Assembly (NCBI GenBank): GCA_029448655.1
Contig: JACCLO010000005.1
Location: 3,968,001 to 4,032,000, forward strand
Length of the DNA stretch: 64,000 nt
Source of the DNA: Wolfiporia cocos
Lineage: Eukaryota; Basidiomycota; Agaricomycetes; Polyporales; Phaeolaceae
Direction of reading: 5' to 3'
Shown: piece by piece, positions 50,073-62,224 of the stretch
Position numbering within the stretch: position 1 is the first letter of the stretch
Layout: every line of letters starts with the position of its first letter
Program-made: the position numbers and the translations under genes
The notes under the pieces: model-generated
What the model was told of the DNA's origin: nothing
The model's input: the letters and a program-made list of their open reading frames with translations, nothing else
The model's database searches: none

Positions 50073-50956
50073 CTGATCTTGACTAAGTTACCGAGCGCCT
50101 GGGTCTTTTGCAGGCGGGATCGCTTGCCCATAGGGCAGAAAGCAATTTACCTTTATTGTAATGATTAAAACAAGCTATTTGGGTGTATCAGAAATATTAG
50201 AAAGGCTACAGACTATATGGCCAGCTGCACCGGAAAATGCGCAGGTGTGCAATTGGTGCGCACGTTAAACGCGAACGCGCAAAATCACATGACGCACGTG
50301 TATGCCCTTGAAACCACTGCCTCGCTATATAATGCGATTTGAAGAAAGTCCATCGATGTAGATATATTTAATACACATTAAGTCTCACTACACAGAGAAG
50401 TGCAAAGCACTCCTTGATTATCTGTAGAAAAATACCATGGTCCAGTGAGCGCTACAGGGGCAGCAGGCGCGCCGTGCTGATACCATCAAATCCTATCATT
50501 AGACGCTGTCGAGATAATAGCACCCAAGTAGCGCGCGCCAACTCGCTCGCTCAGACGGGAGATGCCGTTGGCATAGGATTGCCCCTCCCCACTTCTACGG
50601 CGCTGCGTGCATCCCTAGTTGTGTATGATCTAGCATGCTTGAGCTCTCCAGCCTGTGTGGGCTGACATGCCATCAGCGAGGCATCATAGGCAGAGCATTC
50701 CAGCGGCCAACACCAATGGGATGCACAATGGGGTTTTTGTATAGTCGATATTATTACCAATAGGCCCGGCGGTCAACAGCACTAGGACGGGAGATAAATT
50801 GTGCCAGTGGTCATACTAGCCTAGGGAGGGAGAGAACACTCGAACTCGAACACAGTAACACTATAGAGAACAAACGGCGACTGCCGTCCGTCGAACAAAT
50901 TACGACGTAGTACTAACGAACACAAATACTGTTCCCAATCGATGCGAAGTGCATGG
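50073..50956. other. intergenic, no gene seen
   Basis: Between the decayed gene and the kinase gene. No recognisable coding frame or repeat; some AT-rich sequence at 50150-50400. Confidence 0.45.
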
Positions 50957-52969
50957 CTACAACGCGGCAGTAAGCTTATGCAACATAAAATCGTCATGTT
51001 TATATTCTATCAGCGCGTAGTCGCCCACCGACGGCTCCCAACGAACCTCCTTGGATAATCTAAGTGGGTATCTCACCTTCCCCTGCATCCCAGCCCAGTC
51101 GAAGTCGAGGATCTTGAGCGGTGCATTAGGATTGTCGGTAGCTATGACATTCGGGCGACGGAGATCCCCGTGGACCATGCCCTTGTCATGGAGGAGCTTA
51201 ACCGCCTTAGACAGCACCTCGTAATGATTGGTACAATCAGTGCGCGTGGCAGACCGACCCTGGACGTACTCCATCACGACCATCTTTCGTGAGCCGCAGC
51301 CCGTGTTTGCCACGGGATCTTTGTGCCAGATGTCGCCGCAGTAATACAACTTCGGTGCAAGACCCTCCTTTGCTAGAAGTTTGTGTGCGTCCTCGCCGTA
51401 CCGCTCGACGAATTTGACAACCACTTGCTGCTCGTCGCCGATCACTTCCTTGTCCAGAATGGCAGAGAAAACCAAGCACGACGCGGACTTCGACTTGAGA
51501 TACTTTTGATATTTGAAGGAGACCTCCTTGCCGGAGTAGGTGAAGGTAGTTGCCAGTGGGAAAAATCTCCTTAGAATATTGCCAACGGGGGGCTTGAGGC
51601 GTTTATATTGGTCGCGGAGAGATTTCAAGCCTTTCTTCAGCGCACCGAATACACGCGCAACCCGGATGATCTCAACGTCACTAATCAGTGGAGGGGAGCC
51701 GAGCCAGAGGAGCCCCGAGACGAGAGGCTGCACAACTATGTCAGTGGTCCAAATCGCACCACTGATCGACAGATAGGGTCCCATCAAGCCGATGAGGAAC
51801 GTTGAGGAAAAGCTCGCGTCGAGGAGATCCTGCAAGGTTGTGAGACAGGGGTATCACAGATAAAGCGCAGGACGCACACTGCGTTCCTTCCAATACAGAC
51901 GATAATAGAATTCAGCCTGAACAGTAGCATCTCCGCTCTTGCCGACCCCAGCTTTCTCCTCTATAATCCCAAGAGCAGCTGCCTCATGGGGCTCCACCTC
52001 ACAAAGGTACGGGATAATATGGTCGGATTCTGGCCCATCGGTGTGGGTGGCCATGCTCTCGAGGGCAATCTCAAGAATTCCTTTTAGCGCCATGCGGTTG
52101 GATGCGTAGCTCTCGTTCTCCGCGCAGCGAATCTCCGACACAGATTCCATAAACTCCTCTGTTTGCCGCACCAGGACAACGTCATTCAGCGGCTCCGAGC
52201 TGTTAACGTCCGCAATGAAGGTCGCGAAGATAGAATCGTATATCACAATCGGTGCTGCGACAACTGGTCTTCTGGAAGCATACCGGCCATCAGCGATAGG
52301 ACTGACTCCGTTCTGGAAATTATAATATTCCCGTGGCTGCGCAGCGACAGACGGACTGGGGGCTTCGCCAAGGAGCGATTGCTTATATCCTGTATTATGA
52401 TGTTGTAGCGGTGGCTGAGAAAAACAGTTCAATGTGACGCACGCTTTATCAATGGTCTTAACTCGCTCGTTATGGCCTCATCCATCTCTACACCAATTTC
52501 TTGATCACTTCTCTTCCGCTTGAACGGCTGATCCTTTCGTATTCGTGCCACAAGCAGTGGCAACTTGGCATCACGCGGTCTCGACTGATCGGCGAGCAAG
52601 GAGCTGAAGAGATCCTCACCATCTCCTGTAATATTATCGCAGAAGGCCTCAAGTTTATAGTCATTGTCTTTAAGGAACTCTTCGAGCTGGTTCATATTCT
52701 GGCGTGTGAGGTACTCCTTCGGCTGTTCCAGGCGTTGATTGAATGCAATATGTGAAGATACGTTGACGACAAACCTTCCACAGAGTAACCAAACTTTTAT
52801 TTGCTTTGCTTTCCTCAGCGATATATAGCCGAATATCGTCTATGGTCGTCTCTTGAGGATTGAACGGTGCTAGGAAGTATGCATCATGGATGAAGGGGGG
52901 GCAGCGGTCGTCGATGAAGAAATCAACTACAGCAACAGGTATGAAGCGTTGCCGCTGGGTAGTCGCCAT
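50957..52969 (-). CDS. Crinkler-like protein with C-terminal kinase-like domain
   Basis: Multi-exon minus-strand gene starting ATG at 52969 (MATTQRQRFIPVAVVDFFID). The N-terminal header ends TLWK just before an intron at 52723-52774 and resumes PKEYLTRQNMNQLEEFL; the header with LWK resembles Crinkler (CR) header domains. A middle region (52695-51878) has no family I can name. An intron at 51830-51877 joins YWKERS to DLLDASFSSTFLIG, which leads into hydrophobic FLIGLMGPYLSISGAIW and then a kinase-like fold: VVVKF as the Lys strand, HGDLRRPN catalytic loop, ILDFDWAG metal-binding motif. Another intron near 52440-52510 changes frame and was not resolved. Such proteins belong to the fungal Crinkler/kinase groups proposed to act in conflict or effector roles. 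Stop at 50957-50959. It looks intact. Confidence 0.68.
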
Positions 52970-53504
52970 AGTGAACAAGGGGGAGCGGCAGGGGAATGTA
53001 TCGAGGCTTGAGTGAGACAGAGACAGAGTCGTGGGGACAAGTCCCAAGCAACACCGTCCTCAGATATTCAAACTCCGTCGGAGTTTACCGTCTGGTCACA
53101 AGACTGCAACTTCTGTTGTTCGAAGCAAAGTGCGAGACCGTAGATCTACGTAGATATACCTAGCAGGCCCTGTAAATGTAGCAGGTCTGCGCAATAGCAA
53201 GCGCCCAAGGGACGCGTTCTTGCAAGGACGTGGCGCCCAGGCCCGTGCTGATGCAAGGACCTCACCTGAGGCCCTTGCTATTGCGAGGACATTAGCTGAG
53301 GCCCTTGCTATTGTGAGGACCTCACAATAGTGGTCCCTTGGGCGGTTGGTGGAGCAGGGGCGCTGCTCTAGGGTACCAGTTCCAGAAATGCAGCTCATAG
53401 AATATATTAATACATATAGTACAGTGCCAATAAAAGTTCAATTTTATTCATATCAGTAGAGCCGGCTAGTAACAGAAGGGGCTATGAAAGATCCACCACA
53501 GAGC
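52970..53504. other. intergenic with a short imperfect tandem repeat
   Basis: No gene. At about 53262-53325 the unit CTGAGGCCCTTGCTATTG appears twice with GCGAGGACATTAG or GTGAGGACC spacers, and related pieces lie on both sides. It may be the promoter of the kinase gene plus decayed repeat. Confidence 0.4.
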
Positions 53505-54438
53505 TGACACAAGCGCAACCTTAAGACACACACCGGGGGAAGGTGGGTCGCATGAAAGCGCCTTCCTGGTCCGGGCATCTCAAGGCACAAAAGGCCAAGA
53601 CAAGTCTGAGGTTTACGCTCAAGACTGTCTGGCATATATACTCCTAAGTTGTTTGTACATGTGTACGGGGGCTCTGGGGCGTCTACGTACTGGTATCTAA
53701 CTGGCTATGAGCTATGTGCCGGTAATGGCATCGGAGCGCTGGGATACGCGAGGATGTCCATGGTGACGTAGCGTATAAGGGGCGGATCTAAGGAGTAGCC
53801 AATCTGTCGGGTTCGATCGGTGGTTCTCGTTGATCGTAGGTGCGCCGGTAATGGTGGGGTTCTAAGTCCGTGATCGGGCGTGGTCTGCCACGATCGGGGT
53901 ATAGCGCTCTATGACTGGTAGGGTTCTCAGTCGTGCAGAGCGTGGAGTTATTATCCCTGCCTGATGTACTCGTAGGTCAGGGTGCGTAAGGGGTATAGTA
54001 CAATGTCTATGCCAGTAATGGCGAGTGTCCGTGCGGTGGGGACGCGAGGCGGTAGGTTTAGTGTTCTGGGTCACGTGCAAGTGTAGGTCGTGCCCCTAGT
54101 CGGCGTATAGCGTATTGTACGGTGGCGGTTTAGCCTGAGTATGTGCGCAAGGCGTACCGTCGTGCTATCGTAGCCTGTTGGACTCTAGGGGTCGACTCGT
54201 GACTCCGGGGTTTAGGGACTAGGCAGCGTATGGCTTATGCTGCCGGGACTTGGACTGAGTTTAGGGTTAGACTGCTGGTGGCCTGCTAGTGCCCGTAGTG
54301 TTCTGTATAGTGGAGGGCTTCTACTAGCGTTGCCGTAGGATTCCAGCTGGGCTCGGATAGAGTGCTGTAGCGTGCATATGGCGTGAATGGGGTGTCAACC
54401 TAGGATGTTCTACTAGGCTTTGAAATTGGCTTGTGACA
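53505..54438 (-). mobile_element. solo LTR, family B-related (minus), 934 bp
   Basis: Starts TGACACAAGCGC and ends TTGGCTTGTGACA on the plus strand, flanked by a perfect 5 bp duplication AGAGC (53500-53504 and 54439-54443). Its left third resembles the B LTR (AAGGCACAAAAGGCCAAGACAAGTCT), including the AGACTTGTCTT transcript-start block on the minus strand. Confidence 0.9.
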
Positions 54439-54443
54439 AGAGC

Positions 54444-54834
54444 AGTAGTCTCTGACCTCCACTCCTGCCTGTGGCGCCCATGGCGGCGACCTCTTAGTAT
54501 CAGCATGAACATCCACCGTGGATGTGGTGTGGACACCACGCGCTGCCACCACCGCGAGCGTGTCCCACATGTGGTGCTCACCATCACTGTACACAGCACA
54601 TCAGCTATGATTTACTACAAGCAGGAAGGAAAGGAAGTGACTCACATGAGTGCAGTCACGATGTCTGCCATGAACGACGGAGTGGAGGAGGCCTGGCCAC
54701 CAGACATGCACCACATCTGCAATAAACAGAGGTGTGGGAAGGGACTCAGATGTTACGGTCCGCACAATTTCGTATATCTTTGACACCTCACTGGAGAAGA
54801 GGACTTAGCGTTCAACCGCATTAGTAACACAAGA
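54444..54834. other. unassigned sequence between two LTRs
   Basis: A 390 bp stretch with an open plus-strand frame (54433-54783), rich in His and Cys (HHICNKQRCGKGLRC) but with no family recognised. It could be a host exon or another transposon fragment. Confidence 0.3.
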
Positions 54835-55444
54835 TAACACTTACTTGTAATAGTTGCTTGGTTTTGCTGGTTAAGCAAGGTAGTTGTAAGAGTTAAGCAG
54901 GATACGCTGAGTGGTTAACTCGTAGTATGAATGCAATGAATAGAACTGAGGCAATAGCGCTCAGCAAGGCTAGTATATATACATGATAAATAAGACCCCT
55001 AACAGTCTTTTTAGATAATACTAATGTCCGTATTCGTATGTACAAGCCCCCAGGTACCTAAGTACTGAGTAATATACGATAAATACATATGCCGATCAAA
55101 ACCAGAATATAGAAAGGCAGCATAGGCCGCACAAATGGCGTTTTGCGCTCTTGTCATTACAAAGACGGGGCGTGACCAAAGCCCGGTCTGCTGACATTTA
55201 TAGGCTGACTGCTTTCGGACGGAACTTCCGATTGGCTGGAACTAGACATGTGACTGATGGTAACTACTGGTGATAAGACAAGACCGTCGCTACGGGAGAT
55301 AACACGGCCATCATTCGGCACGTATGTAGCCGTTAACTTATGAACCAGATAAGCTAGTAATTGGGCTAGAAAGTCGTAGATAATTCGTAGAATTGCCGGA
55401 AAAATAGTAAGAAATATAGGGAAACTAGGAGAATTCTTGTGACA
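54835..55444 (-). repeat. element L 3' LTR
   Basis: 610 bp, TAACACAAGATAAC ... AATTCTTGTGACA on the plus strand. Read on the minus strand it starts TGTCACAAG and ends TTGTGTTA, so its 3' end is TA rather than CA. Very similar to the solo LTR at 60395-61014. Minus-strand TATATATA near 54971-54980. Confidence 0.87.
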
Positions 55445-55533
55445 TTACCCCCCCTTGGATTTCAACGACCCTGTTGATAGTAGAAGTTGTGCTAGAGCCC
55501 ATCGAAGGGTTAGACTTTACGATTTTTCCACTT

Positions 55534-57796
55534 TTATCGTCCTGTCGATCCAAAACCTTGTGTACCGCGCGTGTTTGGCTTGTTGAACTGCTCGTTGTAG
55601 GGCCCACTTCCATGTAGGTGAGGTCAAATTTCTCTTTCGAACTTCTCCTTCGTCATGGATTCCTGTATTCCGGGTGTGATTGCTACTTCGCAGATTAGCT
55701 GCGCAATTATGTCGCCTTTCTTTACTTGGTACGGGTCTCCGGTGAGGTTCATCAACATGACAAAGACTTCTCCGCGGTAGTCATGGTCTATTACACCTGC
55801 AAGGATGTCGATGCCCTTTTTTGCAAGTCCAGACCTTGGCACTATCCGACCGTATGTTCCGTATGGAACTTTGATACGAATGTCTGTGGGGACCGAAGCG
55901 GATTTCCATGAATTAATCAGGATATTCTGTGTGGCGTACAGGTCGTAGCTGATTGCATTGGTTGTTCCCCTGGTCGGTAGCTTGCCATTGACTCCTACTT
56001 CGATTTCCAAGTCTTCGTTGAACTCAACGTCGGAATGTACCCATTGTCCTGTAAAGGGGTCGCGCTTGTAGTACACTTTTGGTTGTGTACGGTCAACATC
56101 ATCTCGATATTGGGGCCAGTCATCGGGCCAGACACATGTGTCCAAATCCCAATCCGGTGAGTCAGGGTCGAAGACGGCTATTGTCTGCCGTGTTCCACCG
56201 AGTCTAGTTGATCGGCAAAGGGGTTGATTCGGGTCGGTACTAAGGGCTGAATATTTTGCCTTGTACTCGTCCAGTATCTCCTTAGCGTTAGCCAAATGTT
56301 CCTCGATTTCCCACGTGTCCTCCGCGGGTCCGGTGCCTTTCCAATGGATAAGGTATTCCCACCGGCCGCGTCGGTTACGATGGTCGAGAATGGCTTCCAC
56401 TTCCGGGTCTTCCATTTCCGTTGGCTTGTCAGCCGCAGGGGAATGACTTTTCTGACCTTCGATGGTTGATTCCTTGTACATGACCAGTTTCGAAGCATGG
56501 AACACAGGGTGGTAAGCCCTATATTGCGCGTCCATGTACACCTTGAACGTTACCGGTCCCAATTTTTCCGTGATTCGGAATGGGCCGATGTAGCGAGGGG
56601 CTAGACTTCTTTCGGTGTCTTGCCAACTTCGCACGTCCACGAGTACTTTGTCGCCCACTTTGAAGGGGACAACCTGCTTCTTTTGGTCATAGTACCAGGA
56701 CCATCTTTTGGCTGCAATCTTCATTGCCGCCTTAGCTTTCTCTTGTGCAGAGAACCGTGTGTTCGCAGTTTCTACTAAGTCTTTGTTTCGACTTGGTTCG
56801 AAACTGCTTGGTCCTGCAATAGGGTGACGCCCTAATTCTACCAGGAACGGAGATTCCTTGGTAGTTTCGCTTGCTGCATTGTTGTACGCAAATTCCGCTG
56901 TTGGCAGGAACTCCGACCAGTTATCTTTTTGGTACGTATTGATATAGCACCGTAGATACTGTCCGAGTATTTGGTTTACTCGTTCAGTTTGTCCATCTGC
57001 CTGCGGATGGTACGCAGTAGTCATTGACCTTTGAATTCCCAGCAGGGTACACCATTCACCAAATAGTTTTGAGGCGAATTGTGTTCCTCTGTCCGACACT
57101 ATCTGTTTTGGCAACCCGTGTAAGGGATATACCTTTTGATAGAGTATCGTAGCTAGGTCTTTCGTTGAGAAGGTGTTTTCTATTGGGAAGAACCTTGCTC
57201 TTTTGGTCAACCGATCCACTACGACCATGATCGCGTCATGCATTCCCGATGGGGGTAGCTGAGTAATCAGGTCTATTGTCACCACTTCCCACGGGCCTGA
57301 CGGCACCGGTAAGGGTTGCAGGGAGCCATACGGCTTCTGCGGGTGGTTCTTCATACGTTGGCATGTGTTGCATCCGTCTACGTATTTTTTGACGTAAACG
57401 AACATTCCTGGCCACCAATAGTTGCGGCTTAGCAATTCGTACGTTTTGTAGCGTCCGAAATGCCCAGCTGACTTGTGATCGTGATGATACTCGACCACTT
57501 GCCGTCTGATATCCGCTGGTGTAGCTGGAACGTAGACTTTGCCTCTTCGGAGGAGTAACCCTCCTTCGTAGTTCCATTCTGATAGGTCTTTTTTGAATTC
57601 ACGAGGGCCGGATGAGAGCAGCTCCTTGTAGTCTTTTGTGACCTTGTCGTCTAGCAACACTTTGCGAATCTCTCGGAGTATCGATTCATCTTCCGATTGT
57701 GGGGCAGCATGGGAGGTATCAAGAGCCATTGCCATGTACTCTTGTGCGAACCACTCAGGTTTCAGAAGAACCTGATCGTGGTTATCGAGATCCACC
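55534..57796 (-). pseudogene. pol: element L Pol: integrase, chromodomain, dUTPase
   Basis: Continuous 723 residue frame (57795-55624) after the interrupted RNase H: LDNHDQVLLKPEWF, integrase zinc finger (HHDHKSAGHFGRYKT ... CNTCQRMKNH), core (VSDRGTQFASKLF, TTAYHPQADGQTERVNQ), chromodomain (EVEAILDHRNRRGRWEYLIH), linker CVWPDDWPQYRDDV, and dUTPase (ISYDLYATQN, PRSGLAKKGID, GVIDHDYRGEV, DIIAQLI). A TGA at 55624-55626 precedes the last dUTPase motif. After it the same frame continues through RGTQGFGSTGR to a TAA at 55534-55536, so this is a nonsense mutation (probably from CGA). Confidence 0.87.
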
Positions 57797-58495
57797 TGAC
57801 ACAGACTAGACTGTGGGACTCACACTATAACCTTATAAGCGACTTGAAGGAGTTGCTGGAGGTTGGTGAGGAGGCTAGTGGGCGCAAGCAGAGATGTTAT
57901 GTAACTGTGCGAATGCAGAGAACAAATCTAAGGCTTATCCGCAGTGATAGCCCTACTTATATACATGCATTGTTTGGTTACCAGTAAGGGAGCCAAACAT
58001 GAAGACGGTCTGTGCGCAGACATAACTAATACAGCTAAGTCGTAAACTACAATAGACCATGTGCGCCGGTAATGGCCGCACCAGTAAGATCGTTTGTTTG
58101 GACCGTAGGTCCATGTTGTGGAAGTGGCTGTAGCTACGTTAGTAAGCCATGCATGTGATTCTTATATACCGGCATCGGGATATGAGTAATCGTAAAGGCA
58201 TTGGCATGTGATAACGAGCGGGCCGCTTATCCAATTGTACTGACATAGCCCGGTATTGGGATATGAGCAAAGCGCGTGACACCGGAGGTTAGTCCGCTGA
58301 GTCATTGACGCGTACAAGCGTGTTATGTACGTGTTGTTATGACAGGTGGACGTATACCGCGTTGTGTACGTGTTGTTTGGTTGCGTGTACGTGTAGACGG
58401 GCGCTTAGCAGCGTAAATGTCTACAAGGTCGTAGAAATACCAGATAAATAGGTAAAAATATGGGAAAAATAGTGGCATGTCCCAAATCTGTGACA
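57797..58495 (-). mobile_element. solo LTR of family C (minus) in element L pol
   Basis: 699 bp flanked by a perfect 5 bp duplication CCACC (57792-57796 and 58496-58500). It separates DPLSRRPDHEEG from LDNHDQVLL in Pol. Confidence 0.93.
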
Positions 58496-59090
58496 CCACC
58501 CCCTCCTCATGGTCTGGCCGCCTGGACAGAGGATCCGCGGTTAGCATTGTTTTGCCAGGTTTGTGCTTCATTTGGAGGTTGAAGCGTGAGAGGTACAGTG
58601 CCCAACGGGCTTGTCGTCTCGTCAGTTTTTGCGCCGTTTTGAAATAGGTCAGGTTTAGGTGATCCGACCATATCTCGAATTTTTCAGGGTGTCCCTCTAG
58701 GTAGTGTTGCCACTCCTCTAGGGCCCTGATGACAGCCAACATTTCCTTGTCGTAGATCTCGTAGTTCCTTTCTGGGGCACTTAGCGATTTGCTATAGTAC
58801 GCCACGGGGTGGAATTTTTTATCCGTAGGATCTAACTGAGATAATACTGCTCCGGTAGCGAAGTCTGACGCATCTGTTTCTACGCGGAAAGGCTGATCGT
58901 GCGACGGAATTCGAAGCACGGGCGCTTTGGTAAATGCTTCCTTTAGGGTTTGGAAAGCATTTTCCTGCTCGGCGTCCCAATGCCAAGCTTCTGACTTTTT
59001 GGTCAGCATGGTGAGTGGTTTGGCTATTTTTGAGAAGCCTTCTATGAACCGCCTGTAGAAGTTGGCAAATCCAAGGAAAGCTGGACCTCT
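58496..59090 (-). pseudogene. pol: element L Pol: RNase H
   Basis: RNase H with RVETDASDFATGAVLSQLD and YDKEMLAVIRALEEWQHYL, then the LTADPLSRRPDHEEG linker, ended by the solo LTR. Upstream (about 59086) a one-base deletion shifts the frame relative to the RT part: [10 protein letters not shown] is read in one frame, while the RT frame runs into [12 protein letters not shown] and stops. Confidence 0.85.
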
Positions 59091-60394
59091 TTGACCTTAG
59101 TAGGTCTAGGCCAGTCCTGAACTCCGGCGTACTTCTTCGGATCCATCATGATGTTTCCGTTGGAAATGATCATTCCTAGGTATTCGATGGATGACTGTTC
59201 GAAAAAGCACTTTTCGGGCTTCGCATACAAGTCCGAGTCCTTCAGGGTTTGTAAGACCCCTTTGGTGAGTCGCCGATGTTCCTCCATATCATTCCCAAAA
59301 ATCAAGATGTCGTCTAGGTAGACAACCACCTTGCCGGTCCAAATGAAGGGTGCGAGGATAGAGTTCATCATCGCTTGGAACGTTGCGGGGGCATTGCAGA
59401 AACCGAAATACATTACCGTTGCCTCGTATAGTCCACGGTGTGTAATAAACGCCGTCTTCCATTCATCACCTTCCTTGATGCGGACATTATTGTATCCCCA
59501 TCTAAGGTCTATTTTGGTGAAGATGGTCGCGTGGGACAATTGATCGATGAGGTCATTGATCCGAGGTATCGGATAACGATTTTTCACGGTTATTTCGTTT
59601 AGCCTCCTGTAATCGATAACCATCCGCAGTCCTCCGTCCTTTTTGTGGACGAAGAAGACCGGGGATGCCATTGGACTTTTGGACCGTTGAATGTAACCCT
59701 TCCGTAGTTCGGTGTCTATCCACTCATCCAAGCTATTACGCTCTTGGGGAGACATTTTGTATGGTTTTACCGGGGGAGGAAGCTGCGCATCTGGTTCAAG
59801 CACTATGGCGTGATCCCAGGGCTTCCGTTCCGGCATCCTCTCTGACGCCTTTTGTGAGAACACCGTTGGCCCATACTCTTGGTATTGTTCGGGCACTAAC
59901 GATCGCCATTTTTCAATGTCAATCGGTGGTGTGTTTTCCTCACGGTCGTCTGCTTCGTCGAGGTCTTTGTCAAGTACCTCGGCTACCAACTGTGTCAGCA
60001 GGTTCATTTCCTCGTCGTCAAGGGTTGCCACCCAAGCAATCAAAGGATTCTCGGGGTCCTCCTCTCCTAATATGTCCACGGGAGTGTCCCAAATTGAGTT
60101 TATCTCGATGATTTCCTTTTCTGGGAGTTCAACTGCTTCCTCCTCAGAAGGGCGATTACCGTTTTTTCTGGCGTAGGGTTGGTCGTGTGTACAGCGTGCA
60201 TATTCCATTTCTCCTTTCCTCCAATCAAAGGTAGGATTGTGGAGACATAACCAGTCATAGCCGAGGATTAGGTCTGGTTCTAGGTGCATGACCGTCAGAC
60301 CTATTTTTTCCTTGTGTGTGCCATGTTGCATAAATGCTTTTACTGATTGCGTTAAGCGGCCGGCGACATTTTCTGTTCCGTCTGCGTTTGTAAC
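59042..60394 (-). pseudogene. pol: element L Pol: protease end and reverse transcriptase
   Basis: From [12 protein letters not shown] of the protease region through [12 protein letters not shown] with [25 protein letters not shown] and [15 protein letters not shown]. The RT motifs are intact. The frame breaks at the deletion near 59086. Its protease start lies beyond the solo LTR at 61015 onward. Confidence 0.87.
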
Positions 60395-61014
60395 TAACAC
60401 AAGATAACAACTTACTGATTGGTCTTGAAGGTTTTGCTGGTTAGGCGAAAGGTAGTAGCTGTTAAGCAGGATACAACACGAGTGTTACTCGATAGTATGA
60501 ATGCAATGAATAGAACTGAGGCAATAGCGCTCAGCAAGGCTAGTATATATACATGATCAATAAGACCCCTAACAGTCTTATTAGATAATACTAATGTCCG
60601 TATTTGTATGTACAAGTCCCCAGATACCTAAGTACTTAGTAATATACGATAAATACATATGCCGATCAAAACCGGAATATAGAAAGGCGGCATAGGCCGC
60701 ACGAATGGCGTTTTGCGCTCTTGTCATTACAAAGACGGGGCGTGACCAAAGCCGGGTTCGCTGACGTTTATACGCTGACTGCTTCCGGACAGAATGTCCG
60801 ATTGGCTAGAACTAGACATGTGACTGATGGTAACTACTAGTGATAAGATAAGACCGTCGTTACGGGAGATAACGCGGCCATCATTCAGCACGTATGTAAC
60901 CGTTAACTTATGAACCAGATAAGCTAGTTATTGGTCTAGAAAGTCGTAGATAATTCGTAGAATTGCCGGAAAAATAGTAAGAAATATAGGGAAACTAGGA
61001 GAATTCTTGTGACA
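60395..61014 (-). mobile_element. solo LTR of family L (minus) in its own pol
   Basis: 620 bp, flanked by a perfect duplication GTAAC (60390-60394 and 61015-61019). Interrupts the protease between LAFPITVT and NADGTENV. Close relative of the L 3' LTR at 54835-55444. Confidence 0.92.
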
Positions 61015-61495
61015 GTAACCGTAATGGGAAACGCTAATTTGTCGGTGACCAGCTTATGTTTATCGACGAATTGTTGTGATATGACCGATATGGTTGCGCC
61101 GCTGTCGATTAAAGCCAGAGCCTGCACTTTTTGCCCATATACCCAGAGTGTTACTTCGACACGGAAAGATCGAGCGAAGTTGCGCGCATCGTTGCCAAAA
61201 ATATGATACATTGACTTGAATACACTCTTTACAGTGGGTACGGGACTAAAATTACACGGGAGCACAAGTGGGCAGGTCATCACATGTGCTCGGTGGGAAA
61301 ACCCGAGGCAGAGCTTCCGTAGATGCCTAGGGTGTTTGCGGAGTCGGCTATCCGCTTGCGAAGCCAGGGCAGATGTGTCCTGATGGAGTCGCCCGACGGT
61401 GTAGGCGCAGTTGAAGTCGAACCAGTCGACTGGGTCTGGACGGGGCTGGTGCTTTCAGCCGATCGCACCGGGCTCCCGCTTTTCTTGACACAGAC
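61015..61495 (-). pseudogene. pol: element L Pol N-terminus with protease active site
   Basis: Minus-strand frame with VEVTLWVYGQKVQALALIDS and GATISVISQQ (aspartic protease) preceded by FKSMYHIFGNDARN. A neighbouring frame (61468-61280) encodes LGIYGSSASGFPTEHM, like the C2 Pol start LGIFGSSAMDF, and ends in ATG TGA. Because of the frame change it is unclear whether it is the end of gag or a shifted pol start. C3 cuts it at 61496. Confidence 0.72.
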
Positions 61496-62185
61496 TAGAC
61501 TGTGGGACTCACACTATAACCTTATAAGCGACTTGAAGGAGTTGCTGGAGGTTGGTGAGGAGGCTAGTGGGCGCAAGCAGAGATGTTATGTAACTGTGCG
61601 AATGCAGAGAACAAATCTAAGGCTTATCCGCAGTGATAGCCCTACTTATATACATGCTTTGTTTGGTTACTCGAAGAGGAGCCAAACAGTTAGACGGTCT
61701 GTGCGCAGACATAACTAAATACAGTTAAGTCGCAAACTACAATAGACCATGTGCGCCGGTAATGGCCGCACCAGTAAGAACGTTTGTTTGGACCGTAGGT
61801 CCGTGTTGTGGAAGTGGCTGTAGCTACGTTAGTAAGCCATGCATGTGATTCTTATATACCGGTATCGGAATATGAGTAATCGTGAGGGCATTGGCATGTG
61901 ATAACGAGCGGGCCGCTTATCCAATTGTACTGACATAGCCCGGTACCGGGATATGAGTAAGGCGCGTGACACCGGAGGTTAGTCCGCTGAGTCATTGACG
62001 CGTACAAACGTGTTATGTACGTGTTGTTATGACAAGTGGACGTATACCGTGTTGTGTACGTGTTGTTTGGTTGCGTGTACGTGTAGACGGGCGCTTAGCA
62101 GCGTAAATGTCTACAAGGTCGTAGAAATACCAGATAAATAGGTAAAAATACGGGAAAAATAGTGGCATGTCCCAAATCTGTGACA
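61496..62185 (-). repeat. C3 3' LTR
   Basis: 690 bp, TGACACAGACTAG ... CAAATCTGTGACA on the plus strand. It shares the promoter-region variant of LTR3 (CTCGAAGAGGAGCCAAACAGTTAG in complement). Confidence 0.92.
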
Positions 62186-62224
62186 TTACCCCCTCTTCAG
62201 GTTTCATTGTCCCTAATGGAACGA

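Larger units (their letters stand above)
54835..61495 (-). mobile_element. Ty3/gypsy chromovirus L (3' part), broken
   Basis: Minus-strand element: 3' LTR 54835-55444, polypurine complement just after, then pol read leftward from 61495 to 55534. Disrupted by solo LTR of family C (57797-58495), by a solo LTR of its own family (60395-61014), a 1 nt frameshift near 59086, a TGA in the dUTPase and the insertion of C3 at 61496, which separates it from its gag and 5' LTR. Confidence 0.87.

Noticed and set aside
54433..54783. His/Cys-rich frame as a zinc-binding gene
   Set aside because: Starts inside the LTR end, no recognisable family, short; left as unassigned sequence.
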